Shown: positions 26,639 to 37,100 of the stretch, piece by piece
Position numbering within the stretch: the first letter of the stretch is position 1
Layout: each line of letters opens with the position of its first letter
Assembly: GCA_035552155.1 (NCBI GenBank)
Contig: DASZLX010000006.1
Span: 1 to 64,000 of the forward strand
DNA from: DASXHY01 sp035552155
GTDB lineage: Bacteria > Verrucomicrobiota > Verrucomicrobiia > Limisphaerales > DASXHY01
DNA: 64,000 nucleotides
Direction of reading: 5' to 3'
Made by a program: the position numbers and the translations under genes
The notes under the pieces: generated by a model
What the model was told of the DNA's origin: nothing
The model's database searches: none
What the model saw: only the letters and a program-made list of their open reading frames with translations

Positions 26639-26917
26639 GATTGAATGAAGAGATTCATGGATTGTTTTTTGTGGTGCCAACGCAACCCGGTCGCAGGACC
26701 GGAAAGGGTTCGTCTTCCAAATGCCGCTTCCTCATAATGCGTATTCCTCAATTGTGGCACACTCATGATTTATTTACTACTCGACTGCCGGTCCAAGTGA
26801 AAGTTCAACCCGCCGAATTGTTTTGAAATTTCGAGCCGCGAACAGGAGAACTTTGTTCAATTCATTTCGTCGAATGAAATTGCAAGACACCGTCTTGAAA
26901 TCAGTTAATTTCACGCC
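26639..26917. other. Divergent promoter region of pgm and the GH29 gene
   Basis: 279 bases. No copy of motif A or motif B is visible, so these two genes appear to lie outside both motif groups. An AT-rich stretch (26730-26780) is the likely promoter zone. Confidence 0.35.
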
Positions 26918-28453
26918 ATGACACCGCATTTCTTTCCAAAATGGCACCTGCTCTGGATGTCTCTGCTGGGCACTCTGCTCGCACTGGGGCCGGGTTCGTC
27001 CGCCGGCAACGCGGCGCCCGCGGATTTGCGCACGCTCGCGCCGTCGGCTGCGCCGGACGCAGGGCAGCGGGCTCAAATCGCTAGCGAGTACGGGATGTTC
27101 TGCCATTTCGGAATCAACACGTTCCTCAATGTGGAATGGTCCGACGGCACGGCGTCGCCCACGAATTATTGTCCCACGGCGGTGGATGCCGACCAATGGG
27201 TGCGGACGGCTTACCTGGCGGGAATGCGGTACGTGATTTGCATCACCAAACATCACGATGGCTTCTGCATGTGGCCCAGCGCCTACACGACTTACAGCGT
27301 GAAATATTCGGGCAACACCAATGACGTCGTCCGGTTGGTCTCCAATGCCTGCGCCAAATACGGGCTCAAGTTCGCCATCTATTATTCTCTCTGGGACCGG
27401 CACGAGCCCAGTTACACGAACAATTTCAATCCCCGTTATATCAGTTATATGACGAATCAATTGACCGAGCTGCTGAGCAATTACGGCTCGGTCTGCGAGT
27501 TGTGGCTGGACGGCAGTTGGGACAAGCCCAATACCGCGTGGCAAATTCCGGTGTTGTACGATGTCGTCAAACGCCTGCAACCGGAATGCCAGCTGGGCGT
27601 CAACTGGCCCATCGGCTGGCCGACGAACGTGGATAGCGGCGCCGCGCCATCGCAACAGCGGGATGGATTTCCCATTCGATATTTCCCGTCGGATTTCCGG
27701 CTCGACGATCCGCAGATGCCGGTGTTCCCGGACCCGAAGCTGTTCAGCAATCCGAACGTTGCGGCCGATTCGCCGCTGCACTATCCCTATTATTTGCCAT
27801 TCGAGGCAACGATCACGTTGTCGCCGAGCAACAATTGGTTTTATAAACTTGGCGATATCGGCGCCAAGCCGGTCGCGACGCTCGAACCGATGTGGGACCA
27901 ATGCACCGCCCAAAGCAATCGGCTGGTGCTGAACGCGCCGCCGGACCGGAACGGGATTTTATTGCCGAGCAATAGCAACGCGCTCGTGCGATTGGCGTAT
28001 CAACTGGGATTGGTTCCCGGCCGGCCGTTTCCGATCAACCTCGCTGAAGGAAGCGCGGCCTCCGCCAGTTCGGTGTGGGAAAATGACACGAGTAATTACG
28101 GGGCGGGATTGGCGGTGGACGCGGACCCGAATTCGCGCTGGGCGGCTGGTCCGGCGGGCGCGACCAATGGCTGGCTGGCGATCGATTTCGGCCAGCCGAA
28201 AAAATTCAACCAGGTCATCCTTCGCGAATATGCCGAGCGCGTGCGGAGCTTTCAGTTGCAAGCGTGGGATGGCGCCGCGTGGCGGAACATCACGCACGGC
28301 TCGGCCATCGGGGCTTCTTTGCGCATGGATTTCCCGGCGGTCACCAGCCGCCGGTTGCGTTTAAATATTCTTTCCTCGAGCGATGCGCCTTCGATTTATA
28401 TGTTCAAGGTGCATTATGTCGAGGCGAAGGAGTCGCGAACGATTCCAAATTGA
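26918..28453 (+). CDS. Secreted GH29 alpha-L-fucosidase with F5/8C (CBM32-like) module
   Basis: 511 residues. A signal peptide (MTPHFFPKWHLLWMSLLGTLLALGPGSSAG) precedes the GH29 barrel: EYGMFCHFGINTF, YVICITKHHDGFCMWPS (His-His pair at 112-113) and the catalytic nucleophile Asp198 in CELWLDGSWD. A C-terminal F5/8 type C domain (about 385-505; SVWENDTSNYGAGLAVDADPNSRWAAGP...WLAIDFGQPKKFNQVILREY) probably binds glycan. It should remove terminal alpha-L-fucose from polysaccharides outside the inner membrane. The general acid/base Glu cannot be placed with confidence. It converges with the large GH3 gene at 28545. Confidence 0.92.
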   Translation: MTPHFFPKWHLLWMSLLGTLLALGPGSSAGNAAPADLRTLAPSAAPDAGQRAQIASEYGMFCHFGINTFLNVEWSDGTASPTNYCPTAVDADQWVRTAYLAGMRYVICITKHHDGFCMWPSAYTTYSVKYSGNTNDVVRLVSNACAKYGLKFAIYYSLWDRHEPSYTNNFNPRYISYMTNQLTELLSNYGSVCELWLDGSWDKPNTAWQIPVLYDVVKRLQPECQLGVNWPIGWPTNVDSGAAPSQQRDGFPIRYFPSDFRLDDPQMPVFPDPKLFSNPNVAADSPLHYPYYLPFEATITLSPSNNWFYKLGDIGAKPVATLEPMWDQCTAQSNRLVLNAPPDRNGILLPSNSNALVRLAYQLGLVPGRPFPINLAEGSAASASSVWENDTSNYGAGLAVDADPNSRWAAGPAGATNGWLAIDFGQPKKFNQVILREYAERVRSFQLQAWDGAAWRNITHGSAIGASLRMDFPAVTSRRLRLNILSSSDAPSIYMFKVHYVEAKESRTIPN

Positions 28454-28544
28454 AAAACATTTCGATCCTCTCAAAGCGCCAAAGGGCTGGCGCTTTGAAG
28501 TCTGCGCGACGGTGACGCTACCAGACGTGGTTTTCCAAAAACGA

Positions 28545-31277
28545 TTACGGCTGAATTTTAAACGGCTCCCGCAATCGGATATCGTCGGAAGATGCGCCGA
28601 TGAGAAGTTCATATTCGCCCGGCTCGACGGTATATTGCTTTTTTTCCGTGTCCCAATAGCGGAGACGTTGTGCGGGAATTTCCACCTCCACCTGCGCCGT
28701 TTCACCGCGCGCCACGTGCACGCGGGAAAAGCCGCAGAGCGCGAGAGCCGGTTGCGGCACCGCGGAATGAATGTGCCGGAAATAAACCTGGGCCACCTCG
28801 TCGCCATCGCGCTTGCCCGTGTTCCCGACCGTGAACGAAACTTTGATGGTTCCATCGGCCGGGAAACTGGACCCGTTCAACCGCGTTTTTTCATAACGAA
28901 ATTTGGTATAGCTCAGGCCGTGGCCGAAAGCGAAAAGCGGCTTGCCGGTGAAATAGCGATACGTGCGATTACTCATGGAATAGTTTTCGAAATCCGGCAG
29001 GTCGGCCGTGGCGCGATAAAACGTCACCGGCAATCGTCCGGCGGGGTTTTCATCGCCAAATAAAATTTCCGCCACCGCGCGCCCGCCTTCTTCGCCGGGA
29101 TACCATGCCTGCACGATGGCCGGCAGATGTTCCGCTTCCCACGGCATGGCCACGGCGCTGCCGCTGCAATTGACGAACACCACCGGTTTGCCGGCCGCTC
29201 TCAATGCCTTGAGAAAATCTTCCTGCACCGGCGGCAATTCAATCCGCGTCCGGTCGCCGCCGTCAAATCCATCATAACGGCTGACCCCGCCGAATTCCTC
29301 GCCTTCCAATTCCGGGCTGATGCCGCCGACGTAGATGACCACGTCCGCCGCCTTGGCCGAGGCGAGCGCGGTGTCCAGCGTTTCCTGCGAGGGTTGATTG
29401 CTTCCGTCCTTGCGCACCGCCAGCGGGCAACCGCGCTCATAGGTCACTTCAATATTTGCGCCGGCGACGCTCTTGATGCCGGCAAGAATGGTGATCGGAT
29501 GCGACGGCTCACCGTTGTAATTGCCGAGCAGCAGAGGCACCGAATCGGCGTTCGCGCCAATGACGGCGATGCGTTTTATTTTGGCGCGGTTGAGCGGCAG
29601 CAAGCCGTCGTTTTTCAACAACACGACGGATTCCAGCGCGGCTTTGAGCGCCAATTGCCGGTGCGCCGGCGTATCATTTTCGGAAATGGAAATTTTTGAA
29701 AATGGAACTTTGTCCGGCGGATCGAACAGGCCGAGCCGAAACCGCGTTTTCAACGCGTAGAATAGAGCGTCGTCAATTTCAGTTTCGGTAATCAAGCCGC
29801 GCTGCACCGCCTTGAGCAACGCGTTGTAGTCGCTGCCGCAGCAAATATCGCAACCGGCTTTCACCGCCGCCGCCGCCGCTTCCTCGGGCGTGGCGACGAA
29901 GTGATGATGCGCGTGGATGTCGTTGATCGCGCCGCAATCGGAAACGACATAACCATCAAAACCCCATTGCTTGCGCAAAATATCGGTCAACAGCATCGGA
30001 TTGGCGCAAGCCGGTTTGCCATACAGGGAATTGTAGGCGCCCATGAAACCGCCCACGTGGCCCTCGCGCACGGCCATTTCGAAATGCGGAAGATAGGTTT
30101 CGTAAAAATCGCGCTCGGGCGGATTGACGTCGATGGTGTGGCGCGACGGTTCCGGCCCGCTGTGAACGGCGAAGTGTTTGGCGCAGGCCATCACCTTGAT
30201 GTAATTCGGATCATCGCCCTGCAATCCGTGAATGAAAGCGACCCCGATTTGCCCGGTTAAAAAGGTGTCCTCGCCGTAGGTTTCCTGGCCGCGGCCCCAG
30301 CGGGGGTCGCGAAAAATATTAATGTTCGGCGACCAGAAAGTAAGGCCGGTGTAAATCGCGCTGTTGCCATCGTGGGTGCGGGTATATTCGTTGAACTTGG
30401 CCCGGCCTTCGGTGGCGATGACTCCGCCTTCTTCATGAATCAACGGCGTGTCCCACGTGGCCGCCATGCCGATGGCCTGCGGGAAAACGGTGGCGACACC
30501 ATTGCGGGCGACGCCGTGCAGCGCTTCACTCCAGAAATCATACGTCGGGATGCCGAGCCGCGGAATCGCCGGAGTTTCGTTGCGAATCTCCTGCACTTTC
30601 TTGAGCAACGACAGGCGGCTGATGAGATCCTTTACCCGCGCGTCGATCGGCTGCGAGGGGTCTTTCCAGATTTCCGGGCCGCTGACCACAGGGACTTTAT
30701 TCGCCGCGGCAGCGATGGCATCGGCCAGATCGGCCGCTTTCGTGGACACGACGGCGGCGCCGGAAGCATCGCGGAGTTCGAAGGAATTTAGCTTGGCGTT
30801 ATCTTCGCGCGCGCGGAACGTCACCGTAAACGGCATCCCGTCCGCGTGTTCGATGGTGTTGGTTAAATACAGCGCCTTTTTTTCCCCGCCGGCCGCCGCG
30901 AAAATATCCAGGTTCGAAGCGATGGTGACATCGCCGGACCGGATGTCAAAAAGGCGTTTGCCGGGCTCGGTAAAATAGGCCTCGGTTTCGCCGATGATGA
31001 TTGTGTATTTGCCCGCCGGCAAATGCGGAACGGACACAGTAAAAGCGGAGCCATAAATTTCCTCGCGAAACGCGGCCTCCTCTGCCGGCGCGGCGCCGCG
31101 GATGGCTTGATCATCGCCGATTTTGAAATGCGTAAACTGCCCGACCACGTCCAGCGGACGGCTGCAGGTTCCGCAGGTTTCGTCAGCCTTCGCTGCTCCC
31201 GTGGGCACTGCCAGGAGTACGGCCAATGAAGTTCTGGCGATTGTTCGGCGGCAAAATTTTTCAAAAATGGCATTCAT
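28545..31277 (-). CDS. Secreted GH3 beta-glycosidase with N-terminal malectin-like domain
   Basis: 910 residues from ATG 31277 (MNAIFEKFCRRTIARTSLAVLLAVPTGAAKA, signal peptide). Residues about 40-170 resemble a malectin-like carbohydrate-binding domain (FTHFKIGDDQAIRG, TIIIGETEAYFTEPGKRLFDI, FTVTFRARED). GH3 N domain follows from about 205, with FWSEALHGVA, SPNINIFRDPRWGRGQETYGEDTFLTG, KHFAVHSGPEPSRH and nucleophile Asp447 in GYVVSDCGAI. The GH3 C domain contains LKNDGLLPLNR and GGISPELEGEEFGG. A fibronectin-III-like C-terminal domain ends the protein. The arrangement suits beta-xylosidase/beta-glucosidase activity, and the xylulokinase gene just upstream on the same strand favours a xylosidase. 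The frame to 31571 overlaps the xylulokinase gene and is not used. Confidence 0.9.
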   Translation of the reverse strand: MNAIFEKFCRRTIARTSLAVLLAVPTGAAKADETCGTCSRPLDVVGQFTHFKIGDDQAIRGAAPAEEAAFREEIYGSAFTVSVPHLPAGKYTIIIGETEAYFTEPGKRLFDIRSGDVTIASNLDIFAAAGGEKKALYLTNTIEHADGMPFTVTFRAREDNAKLNSFELRDASGAAVVSTKAADLADAIAAAANKVPVVSGPEIWKDPSQPIDARVKDLISRLSLLKKVQEIRNETPAIPRLGIPTYDFWSEALHGVARNGVATVFPQAIGMAATWDTPLIHEEGGVIATEGRAKFNEYTRTHDGNSAIYTGLTFWSPNINIFRDPRWGRGQETYGEDTFLTGQIGVAFIHGLQGDDPNYIKVMACAKHFAVHSGPEPSRHTIDVNPPERDFYETYLPHFEMAVREGHVGGFMGAYNSLYGKPACANPMLLTDILRKQWGFDGYVVSDCGAINDIHAHHHFVATPEEAAAAAVKAGCDICCGSDYNALLKAVQRGLITETEIDDALFYALKTRFRLGLFDPPDKVPFSKISISENDTPAHRQLALKAALESVVLLKNDGLLPLNRAKIKRIAVIGANADSVPLLLGNYNGEPSHPITILAGIKSVAGANIEVTYERGCPLAVRKDGSNQPSQETLDTALASAKAADVVIYVGGISPELEGEEFGGVSRYDGFDGGDRTRIELPPVQEDFLKALRAAGKPVVFVNCSGSAVAMPWEAEHLPAIVQAWYPGEEGGRAVAEILFGDENPAGRLPVTFYRATADLPDFENYSMSNRTYRYFTGKPLFAFGHGLSYTKFRYEKTRLNGSSFPADGTIKVSFTVGNTGKRDGDEVAQVYFRHIHSAVPQPALALCGFSRVHVARGETAQVEVEIPAQRLRYWDTEKKQYTVEPGEYELLIGASSDDIRLREPFKIQP

Positions 31278-31309
31278 TGTTTTTAAGTTTTTTGAGCAAT
31301 CATTCGGCC

Positions 31310-31392
31310 ACCGCACAGGACCGGCATCCTGCCTGTCCCATTTTTCGATTTCCGCTTTGAAATAATCAGGGACAGCCGGGACGCCTGTCTTA
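31310..31392. repeat. Palindromic intergenic repeat between xylulokinase and GH3
   Basis: Nested inverted repeats: CTGTCCC and GGGACAG arms about 30 bases apart, each next to its own smaller palindrome (GACAG-CCGGGACGC-CTGTC). It resembles dispersed intergenic hairpin repeats and could modulate read-through from the kinase into the GH3 gene. Confidence 0.4.
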
Positions 31393-32979
31393 CGAACTCC
31401 CGGATTTCGCCAGTGCTTCACGTTCGCAGGCGGCGTATTTGTCCAGCAGCCGGTCGTAAATCTTCGCCGCCCGGGCATTGGGACGCATTTTGCTGTTTGG
31501 CAGCGGGTCGGTAAAACCGGCAACAACTTTTTTCCATTCCGGTTTTTCTCCGACGCGCGCCAGCCAGCCATGCGCCGCGCGCAACGCCGCGCCGAGCGCC
31601 GCGCTTTTGGAAACCTCGATGCGTTCGACCGGGCAATTCATCACATCAGCCATGACCTGCAACAAAGACAGATTGCCCGACGCTCCGCCCGTGGCGTAGA
31701 TGCGATCGGGCGAAACTTTCATCCATTGCGAATGCAGCCGCATGGAAAGCATCTGGGCTTCAAAAATCGCGCGGCAATTGGCCGCGATATTTTTTTCCTC
31801 GAGATCAAACCGGTGCAGACCCGGCCGGTTCATGCGGGGTACAATCTCCGCCTCGAACCACGGCAGCAAAATGCCGCCATCGTTGCCGGGTTTCACGGAC
31901 GCAACCCGTTTTCCAAAATCGCTCCAATTTTTAATCCCATAGAGTTCGCGAATTTTTTCCCGCGCCAACGAACCATTCTTGAAACAAATCAACGTCATGT
32001 AATCGCCGGTGGGCGAACCGAACACGTGCCCTTCGCCATGCGCGTCCGTGCGGCACTTTTTCATCAGCCCAAAATAGGTGTCGCTGGTGCCCAGGCTGAT
32101 GGCGGCGGCGCCTTCACGAATCAAGCCCAGGCCCACGACGCTGCACGGATTGTCTCCCGACCAGACCAGGATTTGCGCGTCGGGATTGAGGCCGAATTTT
32201 TTTACAAAATAAGGGCTGGCCGCGCCGATGATCTCCCCGGATTCAGCCAGCGGCGGGAGTTTGCGTTTCAATCCCGGCGCCGTGGCTGCGAGGGCATCCG
32301 CATGCCACGTTTTGCCGCGGATATCCATCAGGTTCATGCCCGCGCCGTCGCCATGATCGATGGGAGCAATTTTTCCGGCCAACAACGACGCCATGAACGA
32401 ACTCACCAGTGCGATGTGGGCCGTGCGCGCGGAGGCTTCCGTATCCGTTTTGTGAAACTTGCGGATTTGCGGGCCGGTGAAGCGCTCAAAAGTGTCCGAA
32501 CCGGTCGCTTGCGCCGTGGCTTTAAGGCCGCCGAGTTTTTTTCGGATTTCGGCGCATTCGGCGGCGGTGGAGGAATCCATCCAAATGGGCGATGTTCGGC
32601 GCGAAAAAATGCCGCGCAGATTTTCCACCAGTGTCTTCTGCGGATTCAATTTTGCCAGCGCTCCGGCGGCGCGCTCGTTCAAATAAACCGAGCCGTGCTG
32701 CTGGCCGCTGCCGCTGATGGCGAGGATATGCCCGAACGCGACGCCGTCCTGTTTCATTTTTGCGAACAAGAGGTCGAGCGCTTCGGCCCACATCAGCGGG
32801 GGACTGTGTTTGACGAGCGGGTCGGGATTCGGCAGCACGCCGTTGCGGGTGCGGTAATGCGGCAGGGCCTTGTCGAAATTCAGCGATTGCTCATAGACGA
32901 CTTTGCGCCGGTCGTAGTCGATGAGCACCGCGCTGAGGCTTTGCGTGCTGGAATCGAGTCCGAGAAATAGCTTTGCCAT
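31390..32979 (-). CDS. xylB: FGGY-family carbohydrate kinase, probably xylulokinase
   Basis: 529 residues from ATG 32979 (MAKLFLGLDSSTQSLSAVLIDYD). The FGGY actin-like fold is clear: N-terminal GLDSSTQSL phosphate loop, ISGSGQQHGSVYLN, WMDSSTAAEC, and the presumed catalytic base Asp211 in IDHGDGAGMNLMDIRGKTW. The C-terminal half has SLGTSDTYFG and TGGASGNLSLLQVMADV. The HGDGAGMNL/W segment fits xylulose kinases better than glycerol or fuculose kinases, but substrate is inferred. It phosphorylates the free sugar in the cytoplasm. Its neighbour is a GH3 enzyme on the same strand, 112 bases downstream. The frame continues to 33075 without family similarity. Confidence 0.85.
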   Translation of the reverse strand: MAKLFLGLDSSTQSLSAVLIDYDRRKVVYEQSLNFDKALPHYRTRNGVLPNPDPLVKHSPPLMWAEALDLLFAKMKQDGVAFGHILAISGSGQQHGSVYLNERAAGALAKLNPQKTLVENLRGIFSRRTSPIWMDSSTAAECAEIRKKLGGLKATAQATGSDTFERFTGPQIRKFHKTDTEASARTAHIALVSSFMASLLAGKIAPIDHGDGAGMNLMDIRGKTWHADALAATAPGLKRKLPPLAESGEIIGAASPYFVKKFGLNPDAQILVWSGDNPCSVVGLGLIREGAAAISLGTSDTYFGLMKKCRTDAHGEGHVFGSPTGDYMTLICFKNGSLAREKIRELYGIKNWSDFGKRVASVKPGNDGGILLPWFEAEIVPRMNRPGLHRFDLEEKNIAANCRAIFEAQMLSMRLHSQWMKVSPDRIYATGGASGNLSLLQVMADVMNCPVERIEVSKSAALGAALRAAHGWLARVGEKPEWKKVVAGFTDPLPNSKMRPNARAAKIYDRLLDKYAACEREALAKSGSS

Positions 32980-33193
32980 GCGGTTCTTTCGGGTGGTGTT
33001 GGATAGCACGGCCTCGCCGATTGCGAAAGAATTTTCCGTCAGGCGCACGACGGCGAATGCGATGGTATTGCGCACGACGGAACCGGCTGCCAGACGAAAC
33101 CGCCAGTGAACCTTAAAATCACCTCGTTACCGTTGCCACGGCTGGTTTGCGACACAGCCGCGCCCCGCGGTACATCCAATCGCGCGCGCACCA
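32980..33193. other. Intergenic region
   Basis: 214 bases between the xylulokinase start and the second pseudopilin's stop. It should carry the kinase promoter on the minus strand; no motif A/B copy or gene seen. Confidence 0.3.
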
Positions 33194-34102
33194 TCACTTC
33201 TTATAAGTGGCGTGAGCATTCAGCCATTGGCTGTCCGAGCCGGCCGCACCGTTTATGCTCAGGAAGGTATTCTTCCATACCACCAATTGAGCATGGCCGT
33301 CCGCAAAAGTAAACGCCGTGGAATTATTATGATTCGCAGCGGGGCGGTCGCCGACGCTCGTGGGGTCGATGCGGAAAAAACCGTCGTTAAGGCTCAACGG
33401 GTTTTCATCCAGATAGACGAAGCAATCGGAGATGCCCAAAGCGGAGCTGTTGAAGTCCGAAGTTTTTCGGTAAATCTTGTAGGCGGAATTCACTTCGTTG
33501 CCGAAGGCTTTCTCCTCCCAGACGGTGCCGCCCACGTAGCCGTTCGCGGAACAGGAACGCACACGCGGTAATTTGGAGACCGGGTCGATGCCCAGCCGGT
33601 CCGCGGGGCATTTATAAACCCCCGGGCTTTTGGCGTAGGGTCCAATGGAACCGACCAGAACATTTCCGGACCCGTCCGAATCTCCCTGTGTTCCCAGCAA
33701 GAAAAGATTTGTGGAAGCGCCGCCCGGGCTGTCGCCGCCACCGCCGTTCAAGGTGGCATAAGAGCCCGCCACCCAGTCCGGATCACTCGGATCAATGCCG
33801 ATCGGCGCGGTGCTGGGGAACGGAAGGCCGCCCGCCAATCGCCCCGGATGACCTTCATTGCCAGGCAAGGTGTCGTTGGCGTCGCTCGCATAAATAATGG
33901 CGGCCGTTTGCAATTGCTTCATGTTGTTCAGGCAGGAAATGGCTTGCGCGCGGGTCTTGGCCTTGGCCAATGCCGGCAGCAACATGGCGGCGAGGATGGC
34001 AATAATGGCAATGACAACCAGCAGTTCAATCAGCGTAAAACCGGCGCGTCGCCAGCGAAGCCCCATCCGGAGATTGAAACTGGTATTATGCGTTACCTTC
34101 AT
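33194..34102 (-). CDS. Pseudopilin-like protein with H-x9-DG motif
   Basis: 302 residues. Prepilin leader MKVTHNTSFNLRMGLRWRRAG, then FTLIELLVVIAIIAILAAMLLPALAKAKTRAQAISCLNNMKQL, almost identical over the helix to the 16.5-kb pseudopilin. The C-terminal HNNSTAFTFADGHAQ gives His-x9-Asp-Gly. A Cys pair (YKCPAD; RSCSANG) is spaced as in related proteins. It lies directly downstream of the CBM6-like repeat protein, separated by a strong hairpin, on the same strand. It is likely to be processed by prepilin peptidase and to work with a type II-like export or anchoring machine encoded elsewhere. Confidence 0.88.
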   Translation of the reverse strand: MKVTHNTSFNLRMGLRWRRAGFTLIELLVVIAIIAILAAMLLPALAKAKTRAQAISCLNNMKQLQTAAIIYASDANDTLPGNEGHPGRLAGGLPFPSTAPIGIDPSDPDWVAGSYATLNGGGGDSPGGASTNLFLLGTQGDSDGSGNVLVGSIGPYAKSPGVYKCPADRLGIDPVSKLPRVRSCSANGYVGGTVWEEKAFGNEVNSAYKIYRKTSDFNSSALGISDCFVYLDENPLSLNDGFFRIDPTSVGDRPAANHNNSTAFTFADGHAQLVVWKNTFLSINGAAGSDSQWLNAHATYKK

Positions 34103-34122
34103 AGCTATTTGCGGGATTCAAG

Positions 34123-34154
34123 CCCCTCCGGCAACCCATCGGCTGCCGGAGGGG
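34123..34154 (-). terminator. Hairpin between the CBM6-like gene and the pseudopilin gene
   Basis: An 11-bp perfect stem (CCCCTCCGGCA pairing TGCCGGAGGGG) with a 10-base loop lies 24 bases after the CBM6-like gene stop and 20 bases before the pseudopilin start. There is no T-tract on the minus strand, so it may be an attenuator or processing site rather than a full terminator. Confidence 0.55.
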
Positions 34155-34177
34155 TGTTTGATTATTAGTCTTAGTTG

Positions 34178-37100
34178 CTATTGAATCTGCACCCGGTAGA
34201 AGCGCGTGCTTCCAGTCACCGTATCATTCGCGGATTGAACCGCGCCATTACCCTGGAGCAAGCTTCCCAACGGCGTCCAGCTCGGGTCGCTCAAGTTGTT
34301 CTTATACTGGACTTGATAATGGAAACCGTTTTGCGTCGGGAACGACAGGACGATGCTCCCGGAGCTGAGTGACGGAGTGATGGTGACACCGTTGGCCGGC
34401 GCGACCGCCGGGGCCAGCATCAGGAAGCCCACGTTGGCTTCGTCATGGCCGAGCAATGAGCCGCCCAAGCGAAACGTCTTTTGTGTGCCATCCAAGGTGA
34501 CGGTCACCGGTTTTCCATTGGCATCCACCAGGGGCGACCATCTCCAGCTTGACCAGCCGCTGACCTGGATGAGGAACGTTCCCAGCATGTTGGTGGTCTG
34601 GTTGGCCGTGCCGGCACCGCTCGTCACCTGATAGAGGATGTCCTCCGTGGGGTTGTTCCCTTCCGCGACGCGCGCGACGACGTTGTAGGTTCCAGCCGGA
34701 TAATGGTGGGTGTAATTCGCCCAGGAATTCGGGCCGAAGAATCCGAGGTTGTAGTCAATCCCCGAGCCTCCGCCGGAGGTGAATTGCGCCCTGGGCAGTT
34801 CGCCGCCGAGGTCGCCGGTGCCGGTCGGTATGCCCGGAGCCGGGCGATAGGTATAAGTGCCATTCGGATCGGATTCGATAATATCCACTCCCGAGACGCT
34901 GGCCAGGCCGGCGTAGGCATTGATTTGGTTATCGAAGAACTGGCCGCCGCCGTAGTCGTAGTCTTCAGCTTCCCATTGATAATTGTCGGAGCTGTAGGTG
35001 GCGAAGCTGTTCGTGTAATGAGTGGTTCCCACCGCGTCGGTCACGGTGATAATCGCCGTGTGGAAGGCGTTCGTTTTGACCGGGTAGCTCACGTTCAGCG
35101 CATTGGCCGTGCCGCTGAAGGTCAGGGCGGTGACGTTGGCGCCGTCCAAATTGACCGTGACGCCGCTATTGGGAATTCCCACCGTGGAATTAACCACGAA
35201 GGTCGAGGTATTCGTGAATTGGAACAATGCCGAGCTGTCCGGCGTGAAATTGCTGACGAACGGCGGAGGCGTCACCGAAAGGTCCGCCGGCACGAGCAGG
35301 ACATAGTTGAGATTATGTCCCGCGCCGTCGAGAGTGATCCGCAGAGTCTTCACGGAGCCATCGGCAGTAAAGCGGGACAGATTGCCGCCCGTATCCTTGA
35401 CCGGCGTCCAATAGTATTTACCCCAATTGCCGGTGGAATTTACGTTGTAGGTTCCCAGCTTGGTCGTGGTCTGGGTGGTCGTGCCGAGACCACTGGTGAC
35501 GAGGGAAATGCTGCCGGCATCCGACACCGAGCCGGCGTCGCCACGAGAAACACGGACATAAATATTATACACGCCTGCCGGATAGTCGCGGGTATAGTTC
35601 GCCCATTGGCCACCGGCGGTAAAACCGACGTCATAATCCTGGTAGGGAACACCGAATTGATTGGTGGTATTAATGTACTGCAGGCGCGGCACTTCGTTCA
35701 GGCCTTCAGAGCCCAGGCCGGCGCGGATATAAGCCGTGTGAGTATTGCCTGGATCGTTAAAGTCCACTCCCGCCACGCCGTCGAGCGCGTAGTAAGCGTT
35801 GGTCTGCGGGTTATCGAAGAATTGGCCGCTATTATAATCCCAATCTTCCGCCTCGAACGTATACGTTGGAATGACGGTATCAAACGTTAGCGTGGCGCTG
35901 GCGGGAATCCCGTTGCCGTCGGTGACCTGGATGACCGCCGTATAAACCGTGTTGCTGGTCAACGGTGCCGTCACGGTGATGTCCGTGCCATTGCCGGTAA
36001 CTGAGAGCCCGTTGCCGCTGGTCAGATTGGTCACGTAACCCACGCCGGCCAGGTTGGTGACCGCCAACTGCACGAAGACGTTTCCGGGAGTGATGCCGCC
36101 GGCGGATGAATGAGCGGTGAACGAAAACAGATTGGTCCACTCAAATTGCCTGGCGCCATCCGGGTAGATATTGGTGATGGTGACCGTGGTCGCCGCTTCA
36201 TTGAGGTTTAACGGCATTAACATGAAGAAACTCAGATTGTCATTGGCCTGATTCTGCAGGAATTCCAATGAGCTGGGGGTGCCGTCAAAGGTGATTTGAA
36301 TCAGGTTGCCGCCGCTGTCCGTCACGGGCATGAAATCGAAATTTTGCCAGCCGTTGCCTTTGACTCCGAACTTATAGGGGCCGCTGGAAGGACTGCTCAC
36401 CGTGGCGTTGCCGGAGGTCACTGTAACATCAGCCGCCTCGGTTTTAGGGCCGTTACCGCCGGAAGCGCGGACAAACAGGTTGTAAGTACCGGCGGGAAAT
36501 GTGCGCGTGTAGTTGCCAAAATCGCCGCCATCCGTGTAACCCACGTCATAATCCGTTTTGCCCGTGCCGATATATTGGAGGCGTTTATAATTGGATTCCG
36601 GCGGGCTGACGGCTTCTGTTGCCAGGCCTCCGCCACCGGCATCGCCGCCGATGCGGTAGGGAGAAGGTCCGTTGGCGTTGTGAGCGTCCACACCATCCGT
36701 CGTGAGCAACCCCGAATAACCATTGGTTTGCGGATTATCAATGAACAGGCCGCTGACGCCGTTGCTGGTGTAATTCCAATCCTCCGCCTCCCAGGTATAG
36801 GAAGGAGTAATCGTGTCAAAAGTGATGGACTGACTCGCCACATTGCCATTCGCGTCCGTTACTTGAATGACGGCGGAATAAAGCGTGTTGCTGGTCAAAG
36901 CGGTGCTCACGCTCAAAGCCGTGCCGGGCCCGTTGGTGGTGAGCCCATTTCCCCCGCCGAGGTTCTTCAGAAAACTGGTTCCCTTGTACAAACTGGTGAC
37001 GGTTAGAGCCACCGTGACATTCGTCACTCCCGCGGGCGAGCTGGCGGTGAAGGACAAGGTGGTCGACGGCTGGAACATGTTCGTGCCGTTGGGATAAAGA

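Noticed and set aside
26639..26917. Further motif A copy upstream of the GH29 or pgm gene
   Set aside because: GTGGCAC-ACTCATGA at ~26755 matches too few positions and lacks the ATG-N3-CAT core.
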